64,000 nucleotides of DNA, from positions 95,621 to 159,620 of the forward strand of contig JASGCM010000003.1 of assembly GCA_030054175.1 (NCBI GenBank), in the 5' to 3' direction. Made by a program: the position numbers and the translations under genes. This DNA is from Alphaproteobacteria bacterium (lineage in GTDB: Bacteria; Pseudomonadota; Gammaproteobacteria; Burkholderiales; Burkholderiaceae_C). This document shows positions 1-9,403 of the stretch, in pieces (the stretch's first letter is position 1; each line of letters begins with the position of its first letter). The notes below the pieces were generated by a model, which had not been told where the DNA came from, made no database searches, and was given only the letters and a program-made list of their open reading frames with translations.

Positions 1-943
1 TGAACGCGGTGGTGAACGCGGTGGTGAACGCGGTGGTGAACGCGGTGGTGAACGCGGTGGTGAACGCAGTGGTGAACGCAGTGGTGAACGCAGTGGTGAA
101 CGCAGTGGTGAACGCAGTGATCGGCCACAACGCAGCACCGAAGCGCGCAACGATCGTCAAGGCGAGCGCAGTAACGAAGCCCGTACCGAACGTGGACAAC
201 GACCCGAGCGTGGGGACCGAAGCCCACGCCCGGCGCGCGACGCGCAAGGCGAACGCCGCAATACCGAGAACACGTCGACCTTACAGGGCGAAGTCGCTTT
301 GGCTGACACCGTCAGCCAAGACAACACCCAGACGGGCGAAGGGCGCCGCGAGCGCAGTGAAGGTCGGCGCGAACGTGGAGAAGGGCGCCGCGAGCGCAGT
401 CCACGTCCGGAGCGTCAAAACCGCGACGCCTTGCCTCCAGAGGCAAGCGCAGTAACCCAAGTTGACACCGTCAACGAATCTGCCCCGATCATGGCAGAAG
501 GTGGCGATGCGCAGGCCGATGGCGGCGAACGCCGCGAGCGCCGTTCCCGTGACCGCCGAGGAGACCGTCCGGGCCGTGACTCCTCGCAGGAGAGCATGGA
601 TTTTGGTGCTGCGACTGAAGCTCCGGCATCAATACCGATGAGTCTTGAAGCGCCGGTCAGCGCATCCAGTTCTGCCCCGGCCGGGCGGCAACCCATGCCC
701 AAGGTGCAGTCCTATGAGTTGCCAGTGAGCGCTTTGCAGGCCGTGGCCGTTTCAGCCCAACTCGAGTGGGTGCAGTCTGATGCTGCCCGCGTCGCCGAAG
801 TTCGTGCGGCCATTGCCGCCGAACCCAAGCCCATCCATGTGCCTCGGGAACGCCCCCCGCTGGTGGTTTTGGACGAAGGCCCATTGATTTTGGTGGAGAC
901 CCGCAAAGACCTCAGCCAACTCAAAATGCCCTTCGAGGCCTGA
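1..943 (+). CDS. rne: Ribonuclease E, C-terminal part (5' end outside window)
   Basis: The open frame enters from the left edge (codons start at base 2) and stops with TGA at 941-943, giving about 313 residues. The first 40 residues are an ERGG/ERSG repeat, followed by a long Arg/Glu/Asp-rich, low-complexity stretch and a short ordered end with LVVLDEGPLILVETRKDLSQ near the C-terminus. That end resembles the tail of RNase E/G family proteins of Burkholderiales as I remember them. In RNase E the disordered arginine-rich C-terminal half binds RNA and degradosome partners, while the catalytic S1/DNase-like half lies upstream and is not in this window. The gene converges on trpA and is separated from it by a long palindrome. 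An alternative is another RNA-binding protein with a basic tail. Naming rests on the C-terminal end only. Confidence 0.7.
   Translation, partial: ERGGERGGERGGERGGERGGERSGERSGERSGERSGERSDRPQRSTEARNDRQGERSNEARTERGQRPERGDRSPRPARDAQGERRNTENTSTLQGEVALADTVSQDNTQTGEGRRERSEGRRERGEGRRERSPRPERQNRDALPPEASAVTQVDTVNESAPIMAEGGDAQADGGERRERRSRDRRGDRPGRDSSQESMDFGAATEAPASIPMSLEAPVSASSSAPAGRQPMPKVQSYELPVSALQAVAVSAQLEWVQSDAARVAEVRAAIAAEPKPIHVPRERPPLVVLDEGPLILVETRKDLSQLKMPFEA
2..121 (+). repeat. Ten tandem 12-bp repeats inside rne
   Basis: Ten head-to-tail copies of a 12-bp unit: five of GAACGCGGTGGT, then five of GAACGCAGTGGT (the last ends GAT). They are in frame and encode (ERGG)5(ERSG)4ERSD in the basic tail of RNase E. 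The array may continue left of the window. Because the unit is a multiple of three, copy-number change would lengthen or shorten the tail without a frameshift. Confidence 0.95.
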
Positions 944-1007
944 ATTGTAGAAATTAGGGGGCAGAAATTGGGGTCTGACCCCAATTTCTGCCCCCTATTT
1001 CTACAAT
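944..1007. terminator. 64-bp near-perfect palindrome between rne and trpA
   Basis: The whole gap between two converging genes is an inverted repeat. The left arm begins ATTGTAGAAAT at 944 and the right arm ends ATTTCTACAAT at 1007. The arms match over about 31 bp with a single extra T on the left, and the centre is GGGGTCTGACCCC. It begins directly after the rne TGA and ends 4 bases before the trpA stop, so it is placed to act as a bidirectional terminator. It has no long T-tract; the arms provide A/T-rich flanks instead. The GGGGTC(T/A)GACCCC core resembles dispersed REP-like palindromes, so it may be a mobile repeat recruited as a terminator. Confidence 0.75.
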
Positions 1008-1011
1008 TGAT

Positions 1012-1815
1012 TCAGAGGACTTTTTTGATGTCGGCCAGGAATGAGCCGACGAGGGCGCCTTCTTGTCCGGCCGGTGCGGCTTCCAGGATCTGAATGATGC
1101 GGCTGCCGATGACGACGGCGTCGGCGACGCGGCCCACGGCTTGGGCGGTGGTGGCGTCACGAATGCCAAAGCCTACCCCCACCGGGATTTTCACATGCTG
1201 GCGGATGCGCGGCAACATGGCCTCGACGGCGTCGGTATCCAAATGGCCGGCACCAGTCACCCCCTTGAGCGACACATAGTACACGTAGCCCGAAGCGAGT
1301 TTGGCCACTTGGGCGATGCGCTCGTCGGTGCTGGTGGGCGCCAACAAGAAGATCAAGTCCATCTCGTTGTCGCGCAGGGTCTGGGCGAACTCAGCGCACT
1401 CCTCGGGTGGGTAGTCCACAATCAGAACGCCATCGACGCCGGCTTGGGCCGCATCGCGTACAAATGCATGGTGGCCATGGCGCAAGTCATAGCATTCGAC
1501 CGGGTTGGCGTAGCCCATCAAGACGACTGGGGTTTGGGCGTCTTTCTGTCTGAATTGTTGCACCATGGACAACACTTCGCTGGTGCCTATGCCGGAACGC
1601 AACGCGGCCTCACCGGCTTTTTGGATGACCGGGCCATCGGCCATGGGATCGCTGAACGGCACGCCCAACTCGATGATGTCGGCACCGGCGGCGACCATGG
1701 CATGCATCAAATCGGGCGTGACATCGCGGCGCGGGAAGCCGGCCATGATGTAAGGAATGAGGGCTTTGCGGCCTTGGGCCTGCAAACGTTTCAGGGTAGG
1801 TTCGATGCGGCTCAT
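1012..1815 (-). CDS. trpA: Tryptophan synthase alpha subunit
   Basis: The protein has 267 residues, the normal length. The alpha subunit cleaves indole-3-glycerol phosphate to glyceraldehyde-3-phosphate and indole, which is channelled to TrpB in the cytoplasmic alpha2-beta2 complex. The catalytic acids are present at the standard positions: Glu49 in IELGVPFSD and Asp60 in PMADGP. The phosphate-binding GVGFGI loop and the flexible loop with GVTGA are also visible. The start ATG overlaps the trpB stop by four bases (ATGA), so the two are translationally coupled. It is the last gene of the run asd-fimV-truA-trpF-trpB-trpA and ends 4 bases from the palindrome that separates it from rne. Both key residues and context make the call secure. 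Confidence 0.98.
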   Translation of the reverse strand: MSRIEPTLKRLQAQGRKALIPYIMAGFPRRDVTPDLMHAMVAAGADIIELGVPFSDPMADGPVIQKAGEAALRSGIGTSEVLSMVQQFRQKDAQTPVVLMGYANPVECYDLRHGHHAFVRDAAQAGVDGVLIVDYPPEECAEFAQTLRDNEMDLIFLLAPTSTDERIAQVAKLASGYVYYVSLKGVTGAGHLDTDAVEAMLPRIRQHVKIPVGVGFGIRDATTAQAVGRVADAVVIGSRIIQILEAAPAGQEGALVGSFLADIKKVL

Positions 1816-3083
1816 GGCTGGATATGGATGGGTTGTTCAATGCCGCCCTTGACCGATTGGCCACGGCAGCTGGGTCGGCAGTAAAAGTCGGCGTTACTGA
1901 GGTCCGCCACGGTACCGATGTCTTTGTCGCCCCGGCCAGACAGGTTGACCAAAACGGACTGATCGGGCTTCATGGTGGCGGCCAACTTCATGGCGTAAGA
2001 CACGGCGTGGCTGGACTCGAGTGCAGGGATGATGCCCTCGGTTCGGCAAAGGTAGTGAAAGGCCTGCAGGGCCTCGGCGTCGGTGATGCCCACATACTCG
2101 GCACGACCGATGTCTTTCAGGTAAGCGTGCTCGGGGCCGACACCGGGATAATCCAAACCGGCGCTGACACTGTGGGTCTCGGTGATTTGGCCGTTGGCGT
2201 CTTGCAAAATGTACGTGCGATTACCATGCAAGACGCCGGGCGCACCACGCTGCAACGAAGCAGAGTGTTTGCCGCTGTCGAGTCCTTCCCCAGCCGCTTC
2301 GACGCCGATCAGACGGGTGGCCGGGTAGCCGATGTATGGGTAAAAAATGCCCATGGCGTTGCTACCACCACCTACGCAAGCAATGACGGCGTGGGGCTGA
2401 CGCCCGTGATTCATGCTGGGCATTTGCTGAATAGATTCTTCACCGATCACGCTTTGGAAGTCACGCACCATCATCGGATAAGGGTGTGGGCCGGCAACGG
2501 TGCCGATGATGTAGAAGGTGTTTTCGACGTTTGTGACCCAGTCGCGCAGGGCTTCATTGAGCGCGTCTTTGAGGGTGCGGCTGCCGCTGTCGACGGGGAC
2601 CACGGTGGCGCCCAACAACTTCATGCGATACACATTGGGGCTTTGGCGCTTGACGTCTTCGCTGCCCATGTACACCACGCATTCAAGTCCATAACGGGCA
2701 CAAATGGTGGCGGTGGCTACGCCGTGCTGACCAGCGCCGGTCTCAGCGATGACGCGCGGCTTGCCCATGCGTCGAGCCAACATGGCCTGACCGATGGTGT
2801 TGTTGATTTTGTGGGCACCGGTGTGGTTAAGGTCTTCGCGCTTGAGGAAGATTTGCGCGCCGCCGACCTCGCGGCTCATGCGGGCTGCATGGTAAATCGG
2901 CGAAGGGCGACCGACAAAATGAGCCAATTCGGATTTGAATTCACGCACGAACTCGGGGTCAGTGCGGTATTTTTCGTAGGCGGTGCTGAGCTCTTGAATG
3001 GCATGGGTCAGGGTCTCGCTGACGAAAGAGCCGCCATACGGGCCAAAGTGGCCTTGTGCATCGGGTTGCTGGTAAGTGGTCAT
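1812..3083 (-). CDS. trpB: Tryptophan synthase beta subunit
   Basis: The protein has 423 residues. It condenses indole with L-serine to L-tryptophan using pyridoxal phosphate. The PLP lysine is Lys92 in HTGAHKINN, and the phosphate-cradling GGGSNAMG loop is present. The C-terminus carries about 28 residues beyond the usual end at GDKDIGTV, including two cysteines (FYCRPSCRG). I do not know whether that extension matters. The gene overlaps trpA by 4 bp and follows trpF by 56 bp. That gap contains a short GTCCC-TCT-GGGAC hairpin near 3107-3119, without a T-run, so it is not a clear terminator. Expression is probably from promoters further upstream in the truA-trpF run. Confidence 0.98.
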   Translation of the reverse strand: MTTYQQPDAQGHFGPYGGSFVSETLTHAIQELSTAYEKYRTDPEFVREFKSELAHFVGRPSPIYHAARMSREVGGAQIFLKREDLNHTGAHKINNTIGQAMLARRMGKPRVIAETGAGQHGVATATICARYGLECVVYMGSEDVKRQSPNVYRMKLLGATVVPVDSGSRTLKDALNEALRDWVTNVENTFYIIGTVAGPHPYPMMVRDFQSVIGEESIQQMPSMNHGRQPHAVIACVGGGSNAMGIFYPYIGYPATRLIGVEAAGEGLDSGKHSASLQRGAPGVLHGNRTYILQDANGQITETHSVSAGLDYPGVGPEHAYLKDIGRAEYVGITDAEALQAFHYLCRTEGIIPALESSHAVSYAMKLAATMKPDQSVLVNLSGRGDKDIGTVADLSNADFYCRPSCRGQSVKGGIEQPIHIQP

Positions 3084-3139
3084 GCCGGTCGCTTTTCTAA
3101 GTAGCCCGTCCCTCTGGGACAGGCAGGGGTTTGGAGGGA

Positions 3140-3799
3140 TCAGGCCTGACGAACGGCCTGAATGAACGCTTGCATTTTGAGAGGATCTTTGACGCCCTTG
3201 GTGGTTTCGACGCCAGAGCTGACGTCAACCGAAAGCGATTTGCCCCGCCCGCGCAAGGCGTGCAGGCCATCGCCCACGTTTGCAGGTGTGAGTCCACCAG
3301 ATAAAACGAGGTGAGAGTTGACGCTTTGAGGCAGCTGTGACCACTGGAAGGCATGTCCGCTTCCGCCATAACCAGGCACCAAGGTGTCCAGCAAGAGGGC
3401 ATCGGCATGTGAATAATCTTGGGCGTATTTTACGAGGTCAAAAGAAGTCACGTCGCCCTGAGGGATGCGGGCAGCGCGAATGAAGCGCCGGCCCAGGCGG
3501 CGGGCGGTTTGCAGACAAAAGTCGGGGGTCTCTTCGCCATGGAACTGCAACCAAGCCCCTGGCACCTGCTCGGCGGCTCGAGCGACTTCGTCAGATGTCG
3601 CGTTGACGAACAGCAACACGGGAGCGACGAAGGCCGGCAAGCGACGCGCCAGGTCAGCCGCGCGCTCGGCGCTGACGGCACGCGGGCTGGCCGGGTACAG
3701 CACGAAACCCAGGGCTTGAACCCCGAGTTCGACGGCGGCGTCGACGTCGGTTTCTCGGGTCAAACCGCAGATTTTGATGGGAATGAATGGGGATCTCAT
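3140..3799 (-). CDS. trpF: Phosphoribosylanthranilate isomerase
   Basis: The protein has 219 residues with a TIM-barrel fold. It converts N-(5'-phosphoribosyl)anthranilate to the 1-deoxyribulose derivative, the third step of tryptophan synthesis. The general base cysteine is Cys11 in KICGLTR, and the acid aspartate lies in [14 protein letters not shown], followed by the LSGGLTP phosphate-binding turn. The start overlaps the truA stop by 4 bp, so translation is likely coupled to truA. Separation from trpC/trpD/trpE and location after truA is the usual arrangement in Burkholderiales. Nothing is missing or unusual. Confidence 0.97.
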   Translation of the reverse strand: MRSPFIPIKICGLTRETDVDAAVELGVQALGFVLYPASPRAVSAERAADLARRLPAFVAPVLLFVNATSDEVARAAEQVPGAWLQFHGEETPDFCLQTARRLGRRFIRAARIPQGDVTSFDLVKYAQDYSHADALLLDTLVPGYGGSGHAFQWSQLPQSVNSHLVLSGGLTPANVGDGLHALRGRGKSLSVDVSSGVETTKGVKDPLKMQAFIQAVRQA

Positions 3800-4578
3800 G
3801 GCAGTGCATCATACCCAGGGACATGGCTGGGCAAACCCCACTCGGGGCCATAGACAGGCCCCATGAAATACAGGCCATCGGGTGAGAAGGTCGGCGCAGC
3901 AGCGTCTCGATCGCGAGCCGCCAAAACCTGGCCTATCCACTCGGGCGCTTGCAGGCCCTGCCCGACCAGAACCAGGCAGCCCATGATGTTACGGATCATG
4001 TGGTGCAAAAAAGCGTTGCACTCGAAGTCAAAACGCCAATAGGCCCCCCGGCGCGAGATGTCGATGCGGCTCAAGTTCTTGACAGGCGACAAGGCCTGAC
4101 AGGCCGAGGCACGAAACGATGTGAAATCGTGCTCCCCCACCAATTGAGCTGCGCCGGCGCGCATGGCTTGCATGTCGAGCGGGCGAAACACCCAACCCAC
4201 CCGATGCGCTTCAAAGCTGGGGCGCACAGCGGATTCAAGCAGCACATAGGCGTAGCGTCGGGCAATGGCGCTGGCGCGCGCATGAAAGGTATCAGGCACA
4301 CCACGGGCCCACTGAATGGCGATGTCTCGCGGCAAAAAACTGTTGGGGCCACGCACCCAAGCGAATTCGTCGCGATGCAATTCAGTGTCAAAGTGCACCA
4401 CCTGCATCAACCCATGCACGCCCGCGTCTGTGCGACCGGCACACAACGTCGACACTGGTTGGGCGGCGAAGGCCGACAGCGCCGCCTCAAGGTGGTCTTG
4501 AATGGTGCACCCGTCCGGCTGGCTTTGCCAACCGTTGTACCCTGCTCCCTGATAGCTGACGCCCAATGCGATGCGCAT
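3796..4578 (-). CDS. truA: tRNA pseudouridine(38-40) synthase
   Basis: The protein has 260 residues. It isomerises uridines 38-40 in the anticodon arm of many tRNAs. The catalytic aspartate is Asp51 in the CAGRTDAGVHG motif. The FLHHMIRNI segment near residue 195 is typical of TruA and contacts the tRNA. The gene starts 5 bp after the fimV stop and overlaps trpF by 4 bp, so it is embedded in the fimV-truA-trp transcription unit. No insertion or loss is visible. Confidence 0.97.
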   Translation of the reverse strand: MRIALGVSYQGAGYNGWQSQPDGCTIQDHLEAALSAFAAQPVSTLCAGRTDAGVHGLMQVVHFDTELHRDEFAWVRGPNSFLPRDIAIQWARGVPDTFHARASAIARRYAYVLLESAVRPSFEAHRVGWVFRPLDMQAMRAGAAQLVGEHDFTSFRASACQALSPVKNLSRIDISRRGAYWRFDFECNAFLHHMIRNIMGCLVLVGQGLQAPEWIGQVLAARDRDAAAPTFSPDGLYFMGPVYGPEWGLPSHVPGYDALP

Positions 4579-4583
4579 ATCGC

Positions 4584-6053
4584 TCAGGCTCGCTCATCCA
4601 GCCACATGTGAGCGCACTGTGACCACTCAGGGGGTGCCTGTTCTTGCAACTCGCGCGCCAGCACGCGGGCAGTTTCGGTCATGCCACGCTGCCACAGCGC
4701 CTGAATCAGTTCCCAACGCACTTCATTGGCATCGGCAGGCAAATCGGTCTGGTCGGTCAGTTCCAAGGACAACCCCGCCATCGGGTTGCCGGGCGTGAAG
4801 GCCGAAGCCGTTGGCACAGCCGTCGATGCGCGCACCACCGGCGTGGGGGCTCGATGTACGCTCTCGGGTAAAGGCGGCAGGCTGTCTGGGCCAGGTAGGT
4901 TCAGATCGAAATCGACCTTCAGTGCGGGGGACACTTTGTTTTGCGTGTCGGCCACCATGGGGCGGCGCAAGGCCCGCCAAGAGATACCGGCGGCCAACAA
5001 CAAGACCAATGCCAAAGCAGCCCAAGGGGTATTGGGATGTTTGGCCCAAGCATCTATCAGCCCGGATGGCGCGGAAGGCGCGGGCAGAGGCAAAGGACTG
5101 GCCAAACCCGGCGAATCGCCGGGCGGTCCCGATTGCATCACCCGGTTGAGTTCCTGGATGTTGCGATTGAGCTCTGCGGCACGCTGGGCCGTTTGCTGGG
5201 CCTCGCGTTGGGCGGCGATCTGGTCGCCTGGACCGGTCTCGGGTGCGGACAAAGTGAGTCGATCACCTGGAGCCTGGACTTTATCGCGCTGGGGCAGTTG
5301 CACCTTGCCAGACGCCACCTGCTGCGAAGGGTCGGTGCCGGGCGCCGACTGCGCGGCCAGCTCGGAGCGGTACTGCGCGTACTCTTCCATTTGCTGGGCC
5401 ATGGCTTCGCGAGCCTCATCGGGGCTGACGGCTTTGATCTGCTCGGCATCGGGCAGTTTCAGAGTCGCACCCGCACGAAGGCGGTTTATGTTGCCACCGA
5501 GAAACGCATCAGGGTTGGCTTGCTGCAAAGCCAGCAGGGCCTGGGACAAGCTGGCACCGGCATCCAGGTGCGACAGGGCCAAGGCCCCGGCGGTATCGCC
5601 CGACTGCACCCCGATGCTGCCGGGCACGCTGACATGCGATTGGACGCTCGACGCGGCCCCGGGGTCGAGCAAAAGCCCGATTTCTCGGAGCAAACGACCA
5701 CGCGGCCACTGAAGTTCAATCAGCAGATCGATGAAGCCACCCCCTGTCGATGACTCAATGCGAAGCGTTGGGCCAGACTCGAGGCGAACGATGCTGAGCT
5801 GGAAATCTTTCGGATCTGGTGCCTGCATTTGGGCCAAGGCCCAAGCTGAGGCAGGAGCCAGACGGGCTTTAACATCGTCGAGTCGAACCACTTTGAGGCC
5901 GCGCAATGGCAACTCGGCCACCCAAGCCCCCGAGGTGCCCAGCACCAAACTGGGCTCACCCAAGGTTAAAGGCCAAGCGGCGGGCGAGGCCAGCAGCGCG
6001 CCAACAAAGGCCGTGACGGCAATGGCGCCGCGTGTGCAGAAAAAGATGGGCAT
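4584..6053 (-). CDS. fimV: FimV-like cell-pole / motility scaffold protein
   Basis: The protein has 489 residues. A signal peptide of about 30 residues is followed by LTLGEPSLVLG, the start of the FimV N-terminal domain. A LysM-like peptidoglycan-binding segment with ANPDAFLGGNINRLRAGATL lies near residues 165-205. A Gln-rich coiled region spans roughly 260-310, a single membrane helix (WAALALVLLLAAGISW) lies near 345-360, and a short cytoplasmic FimV-type C-terminal helical motif (WELIQALWQRGMTETARVLA) ends the protein. FimV proteins organise the cell pole and type IV pili. Here the protein is shorter than the roughly 900-residue Pseudomonas protein, as is common in Comamonadaceae. Its position between asd and truA is conserved in many proteobacteria. 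A TAAAAT box ends 6 bp before the ATG and there is no Shine-Dalgarno sequence. Confidence 0.88.
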   Translation of the reverse strand: MPIFFCTRGAIAVTAFVGALLASPAAWPLTLGEPSLVLGTSGAWVAELPLRGLKVVRLDDVKARLAPASAWALAQMQAPDPKDFQLSIVRLESGPTLRIESSTGGGFIDLLIELQWPRGRLLREIGLLLDPGAASSVQSHVSVPGSIGVQSGDTAGALALSHLDAGASLSQALLALQQANPDAFLGGNINRLRAGATLKLPDAEQIKAVSPDEAREAMAQQMEEYAQYRSELAAQSAPGTDPSQQVASGKVQLPQRDKVQAPGDRLTLSAPETGPGDQIAAQREAQQTAQRAAELNRNIQELNRVMQSGPPGDSPGLASPLPLPAPSAPSGLIDAWAKHPNTPWAALALVLLLAAGISWRALRRPMVADTQNKVSPALKVDFDLNLPGPDSLPPLPESVHRAPTPVVRASTAVPTASAFTPGNPMAGLSLELTDQTDLPADANEVRWELIQALWQRGMTETARVLARELQEQAPPEWSQCAHMWLDERA

Positions 6054-6059
6054 GATGCC

Positions 6060-6065
6060 ATTTTA
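6060..6065 (-). promoter_or_regulatory. Candidate -10 box for leaderless fimV mRNA
   Basis: On the minus strand TAAAAT is followed by GGCATC and then the fimV ATG, so the predicted +1 falls on the start codon. No ribosome-binding sequence lies in between and no good -35 box is seen. It is one of a set of similarly spaced hexamers in this window. Confidence 0.45.
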
Positions 6066-6096
6066 GGTCGGGCACCTTCAGAGGTGCCCAGACCCC

Positions 6097-7221
6097 TTAG
6101 AGCAGGATGCGCAACATGCGACGCAGCGGTTCGGCCGCGCCCCACAACAACTGGTCGCCGACGGTAAAAGCGCCAAGATAATCGTCACCCATGGCCAACT
6201 TGTGCAGGCGGCCCACGGGCACAGTCAAGGTGCCGGTGACTGCGGCCGGGGTGAGCTCTCGCTCGGAAATTTCGCGCTGATTGGGGACTACTTTGACCCA
6301 ATCGTTGGCCTGGGCCAGGATGTCATGCACCTCGTCGAGCGGCACGTTTTTCTTGAGCTTGACAGTCAGGCCCTGAGAGTGACAGCGCATGGCGCCGATG
6401 CGCACACACAGGCCATCGATGGGCACTGAGCCGGCGCTGCGGAAAGGCGGGTTGCCTAAAATCTTGTTGCATTCGGCACCGCCTTTCCATTCTTCTTTGC
6501 TTTGACCGTGCTCAACCGGCACGTCGATCCAGGGAATCAGGCTGCCGGCCAAGGCAGTGTTGCGAAAATTGCGAGTCGGGAAATCGGCGGCACGCATGGT
6601 GGCAGATACTTTGCGGTCGATGTCCAGGATGGCGCTGGCCGGGTCAGCCAACTCGGTCTTGACAGCGTCGTGCAAAGCGCCCATTTGCTGCAGCAGCTCG
6701 CGCATGTTTTGCGCCCCGGCACCGGAAGCGGCTTGGTAAGTCATGGCACTGACCCACTCAACGAGCTTGTGCTGGAACAGTCCGCCCATGGCCATGAGCA
6801 TCAGGCTGACGGTGCAGTTGCCACCAATCCAGTTGCGCCCTCCGTTGACCAGGGCCTGGTCGATGACGGCACGGTTGACGGGGTCCAGGATGATGACCGC
6901 GTCATCGGCCATGCGCAGAGCCGAAGCGGCATCGATCCAATGGCCTTTCCAGCCAGCGGCGCGCAACTGGGGGTAGACCTCTTTGGTGTAGTCACCGCCT
7001 TGGCAGGTGATGATGATGTCGCAACGCGAGAGCGCTTGAATGTCGCTGGCGTTTTGCAGCCGAGTCTCGTTTTTGGCCTGGGCCGGGGCGGCACCTCCGG
7101 CATTGGATGTGGAGAAAAACAAGGGCTCAATCAGGTCGAAGTCCCCTTCTTGGACCATGCGATCCATCAGCACCGAGCCGACCATGCCGCGCCAGCCCAC
7201 CAATCCAACCAACTTGCTCAT
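6097..7221 (-). CDS. asd: Aspartate-semialdehyde dehydrogenase
   Basis: I place the start at [16 protein letters not shown] (374 residues), 11 codons inside the longest frame, because a GGAAAGGG ribosome site lies about 8 bases upstream and the enzyme normally begins here. The enzyme reduces aspartyl phosphate to aspartate-4-semialdehyde with NADPH, feeding lysine/diaminopimelate, threonine and methionine. The Rossmann GWRGMVGS motif is at the N-terminus, and the catalytic cysteine sits in [12 protein letters not shown]. The GRLHKL segment near the end is also typical. It is the long proteobacterial type. The 224 bp upstream contain no other gene; fimV follows 43 bp downstream. Confidence 0.97.
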   Translation of the reverse strand: MSKLVGLVGWRGMVGSVLMDRMVQEGDFDLIEPLFFSTSNAGGAAPAQAKNETRLQNASDIQALSRCDIIITCQGGDYTKEVYPQLRAAGWKGHWIDAASALRMADDAVIILDPVNRAVIDQALVNGGRNWIGGNCTVSLMLMAMGGLFQHKLVEWVSAMTYQAASGAGAQNMRELLQQMGALHDAVKTELADPASAILDIDRKVSATMRAADFPTRNFRNTALAGSLIPWIDVPVEHGQSKEEWKGGAECNKILGNPPFRSAGSVPIDGLCVRIGAMRCHSQGLTVKLKKNVPLDEVHDILAQANDWVKVVPNQREISERELTPAAVTGTLTVPVGRLHKLAMGDDYLGAFTVGDQLLWGAAEPLRRMLRILL

Positions 7222-7445
7222 TTGAACGCCCTTTCCGCGTGTGCATCGACCCACTGACTTTTGGGTTCCGGCTCGTCTGGCCGGTAGGGCGCACGACGAA
7301 CCAGAGCCGTTCAGCCCTTGGTGGTCGTGGTTTTAATTGAGCGCAAACCGTCGCCGGCCACCCACAAAAGGGGCATGGCGGTCGTCAAGTGTGACTGGGG
7401 ATTGCGCATGATAGACATTGTAACAAAGCGCATGGTCAATGGCCT

Positions 7446-7898
7446 TCAGGATTCTGACGACGGCGGTGCCATGCGCGGCAGCTGGGCATCGTGGGCCAGT
7501 TGCCAGAAACGCTGCAACACAACCTGATCGGCGGCGTGAAACACCCAGGTGCGGATGCCGCCTGAGCGCACGACCAAGCGGGGGGAGACCAACCAACTCA
7601 GGTAGGGAATGTAAATGAGCTTGACTTGGCTGATGCGGGCGATTTCAATTTCAGAGTGCGACCAACCCATCTGTCGGATGTGGGTGGCGTCGACCCGGGT
7701 GCAGCTCAGCCAGATGTGGCCCAGACCATAGAGCAGCCCCAAGGCCCCAAGACCCAATAAGGTCAAGGTGACCCGGTCGGGCTGGGTGTCAAAGCCTTGC
7801 CATGCGCTGTAGGCCTGAGTCGCCACCGCCAACAAGGCTCCCAAGGCCAGGAGGCGAGCAGGCCAACCAAAGGCTGGCCCTTCGACCACATCGTTCAC
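7446..7898 (-). CDS. Two-helix membrane protein with PH-like domain, TRAP-linked
   Basis: The protein has 150 residues and is not assigned to a named gene. Residues about 12-32 (LLALGALLAVATQAYSAW) and 44-64 are hydrophobic helices. The rest looks like a small beta-rich bacterial PH-type domain with IEIARISQVKLIYIPYLSWLVSPRLVVRSG. The GTG start overlaps the stop of the TRAP large permease by 4 bases (GTGA), which argues for co-translation and a role connected with that transporter or its membrane environment. Function is unknown. It could also be a general membrane protein that happens to sit at the operon end. Confidence 0.6.
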   Translation of the reverse strand: MNDVVEGPAFGWPARLLALGALLAVATQAYSAWQGFDTQPDRVTLTLLGLGALGLLYGLGHIWLSCTRVDATHIRQMGWSHSEIEIARISQVKLIYIPYLSWLVSPRLVVRSGGIRTWVFHAADQVVLQRFWQLAHDAQLPRMAPPSSES

Positions 7899-9403
7899 GG
7901 CTTGGAGGGCGACGGCTCGGTTGGGCTCTTGAGCAAGTCGTTCAGGTTCTGGTTGGCCTCTGCCTCAGACTCGGCAGTGCTGGGTTCCTCATCGGGCAAC
8001 TCGATGGTGACTTGATCCAAATCGACCTTGGGCGCCTTGTCAAGGAACATCATGACCGACTGCGGCACGAAGATCACGATCACGACCAGCACCAGTTGCA
8101 AAAATACCCAGGGAATGGAGCCCAGATAAATGTCACGCGACTCCACGCGGGTGGTGATGGCCCCCGTCTTGAACAGGCTGTCCGCAATGCCGCGCAAGTA
8201 AAAAAGCGCAAAGCCAAAGGGCGGGTGCATGAAGCTGGTTTGCATGTTCACGCACAGCAGGACACCAAACCACACCAGGTCGATGCCCATTTTGTCGGCC
8301 ACCGGGCCCAAGAGGGGCAGGATGATGAAGGCGATCTCGAAGAAATCGAGGAAGAAGGCCAAGAAGAAGATGAAGACATTGACCACCAACAGAAAACCCA
8401 CTTGGCCGCCGGGCAAGTCGCTGAGCATGTGCTCGATCCAACGGCCACCGTCCACGCCCTGGAAGACCAGCGAGAACACGCGCGAACCGATCAGGATGAA
8501 GACCACCATGGCGGTGATGCGCATGGTGCCGGCCATGGCCTCGCGCACCAAGGGCCAACTCAGGCGCTTGTGGATGGCGGCCAGTACAAAGGCGCCGAAG
8601 GCTCCCATGGCACCGGCTTCGGTGGGGGTGGCAATGGCGGTGTCGATGCCAGGCAAGCCGCCCATGCTGCCCAGTACGGCAAAAATGAGCACAGCCGACG
8701 GGATGATGCCACGCAGGCACTTGCCCCACAGCGCCCAGCCTTGCAGAGTACGCGCCTCGGGGGGCACGCCGGGCAAGGCATTGGGACGCAAACGGGTCAG
8801 CAAGAAGGTGTAGAGCGCAAACAGGATGATCTGCAGAATCGAGGGGCCCCAGGCGCCCTTGTACATGTCACCCACCGATTGCCCCAATTGGTCGGCCATG
8901 ACCACCAACACCAGCGAGGGCGGGACCAACTGGGTGATGGTGCCTGAAGCGGCCAACACGCCGGTGGCGTAGCGCATGTCGTAGCCATAGCGAATCATGA
9001 CGGGCAAGGAGATCATGGCCATGGCGATCACCTGTCCGGCCACGGTGCCAGTGATGGCGCCCAAGATGAAGCCCACGATGATGACCGAGTAACCCAAGCC
9101 GCCGCGCACGGGGCCAAACAACTGCCCCATGGAGTCGAGCATGTCTTCGGCCAAGCCACACTTCTCGAGCATGCTGCCCATCAGGGTGAAGAAGGGAATG
9201 GCCAGCAACAATTCGTTGGACAGGATGCCAAAGATATTCAAGGGCAAGTTGTTCAGGAAGTTGACGGGAAACCAGCCCATCTCGATGGCATAAAAGCCGC
9301 AATACAGGCCCAAGGCCCCCAGTGAAAAAGCCACCGGAAAACCTATGAGCATCACGATGATCAGCCCCAGAAACATCAGAGGCGCAAATTGTTCCATGGT
9401 CAT
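7895..9403 (-). CDS. TRAP transporter large permease (DctM type)
   Basis: The protein has 502 residues, longer than the usual 430 because of a C-terminal tail of about 55 residues rich in acidic and Ser/Thr residues (LPDEEPSTAESEAE). It has about 12-13 hydrophobic segments. DctM is the 12-helix Na+-coupled transport subunit, which moves substrate delivered by the periplasmic binding protein. The PVAFSLGALGLY start and ATGTVAGQVIAMAMISLP segment are family hallmarks. It overlaps the DctQ gene upstream (4 bp) and the small membrane protein downstream (4 bp). The binding protein of the same cluster resembles the TakP type, so 2-oxoacids or related carboxylates are the likely cargo (inference). 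Confidence 0.93.
   Translation of the reverse strand: MTMEQFAPLMFLGLIIVMLIGFPVAFSLGALGLYCGFYAIEMGWFPVNFLNNLPLNIFGILSNELLLAIPFFTLMGSMLEKCGLAEDMLDSMGQLFGPVRGGLGYSVIIVGFILGAITGTVAGQVIAMAMISLPVMIRYGYDMRYATGVLAASGTITQLVPPSLVLVVMADQLGQSVGDMYKGAWGPSILQIILFALYTFLLTRLRPNALPGVPPEARTLQGWALWGKCLRGIIPSAVLIFAVLGSMGGLPGIDTAIATPTEAGAMGAFGAFVLAAIHKRLSWPLVREAMAGTMRITAMVVFILIGSRVFSLVFQGVDGGRWIEHMLSDLPGGQVGFLLVVNVFIFFLAFFLDFFEIAFIILPLLGPVADKMGIDLVWFGVLLCVNMQTSFMHPPFGFALFYLRGIADSLFKTGAITTRVESRDIYLGSIPWVFLQLVLVVIVIFVPQSVMMFLDKAPKVDLDQVTIELPDEEPSTAESEAEANQNLNDLLKSPTEPSPSKP

Noticed and set aside
2-121. CRISPR array
   Set aside because: The 12-bp units are contiguous with no spacers and are in-frame coding.
9-455. 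Repeat-derived frame with VNAV units
   Set aside because: It is the wrong reading frame of the 12-bp array; the RNase E frame (ERGG/ERSG) continues through it to a sensible C-terminus.
1063-3104. Long plus-strand frames (1063-1884 and 1824-3104) opposite trpA and trpB
   Set aside because: They are antisense shadows caused by high GC; the minus strand encodes full-length TrpA and TrpB with all catalytic residues.
7802-8947. 381-codon plus-strand frame
   Set aside because: It is antisense to the TRAP large permease, His/Gln/Asp-rich as expected for an opposite-strand shadow, and has no recognisable domain.
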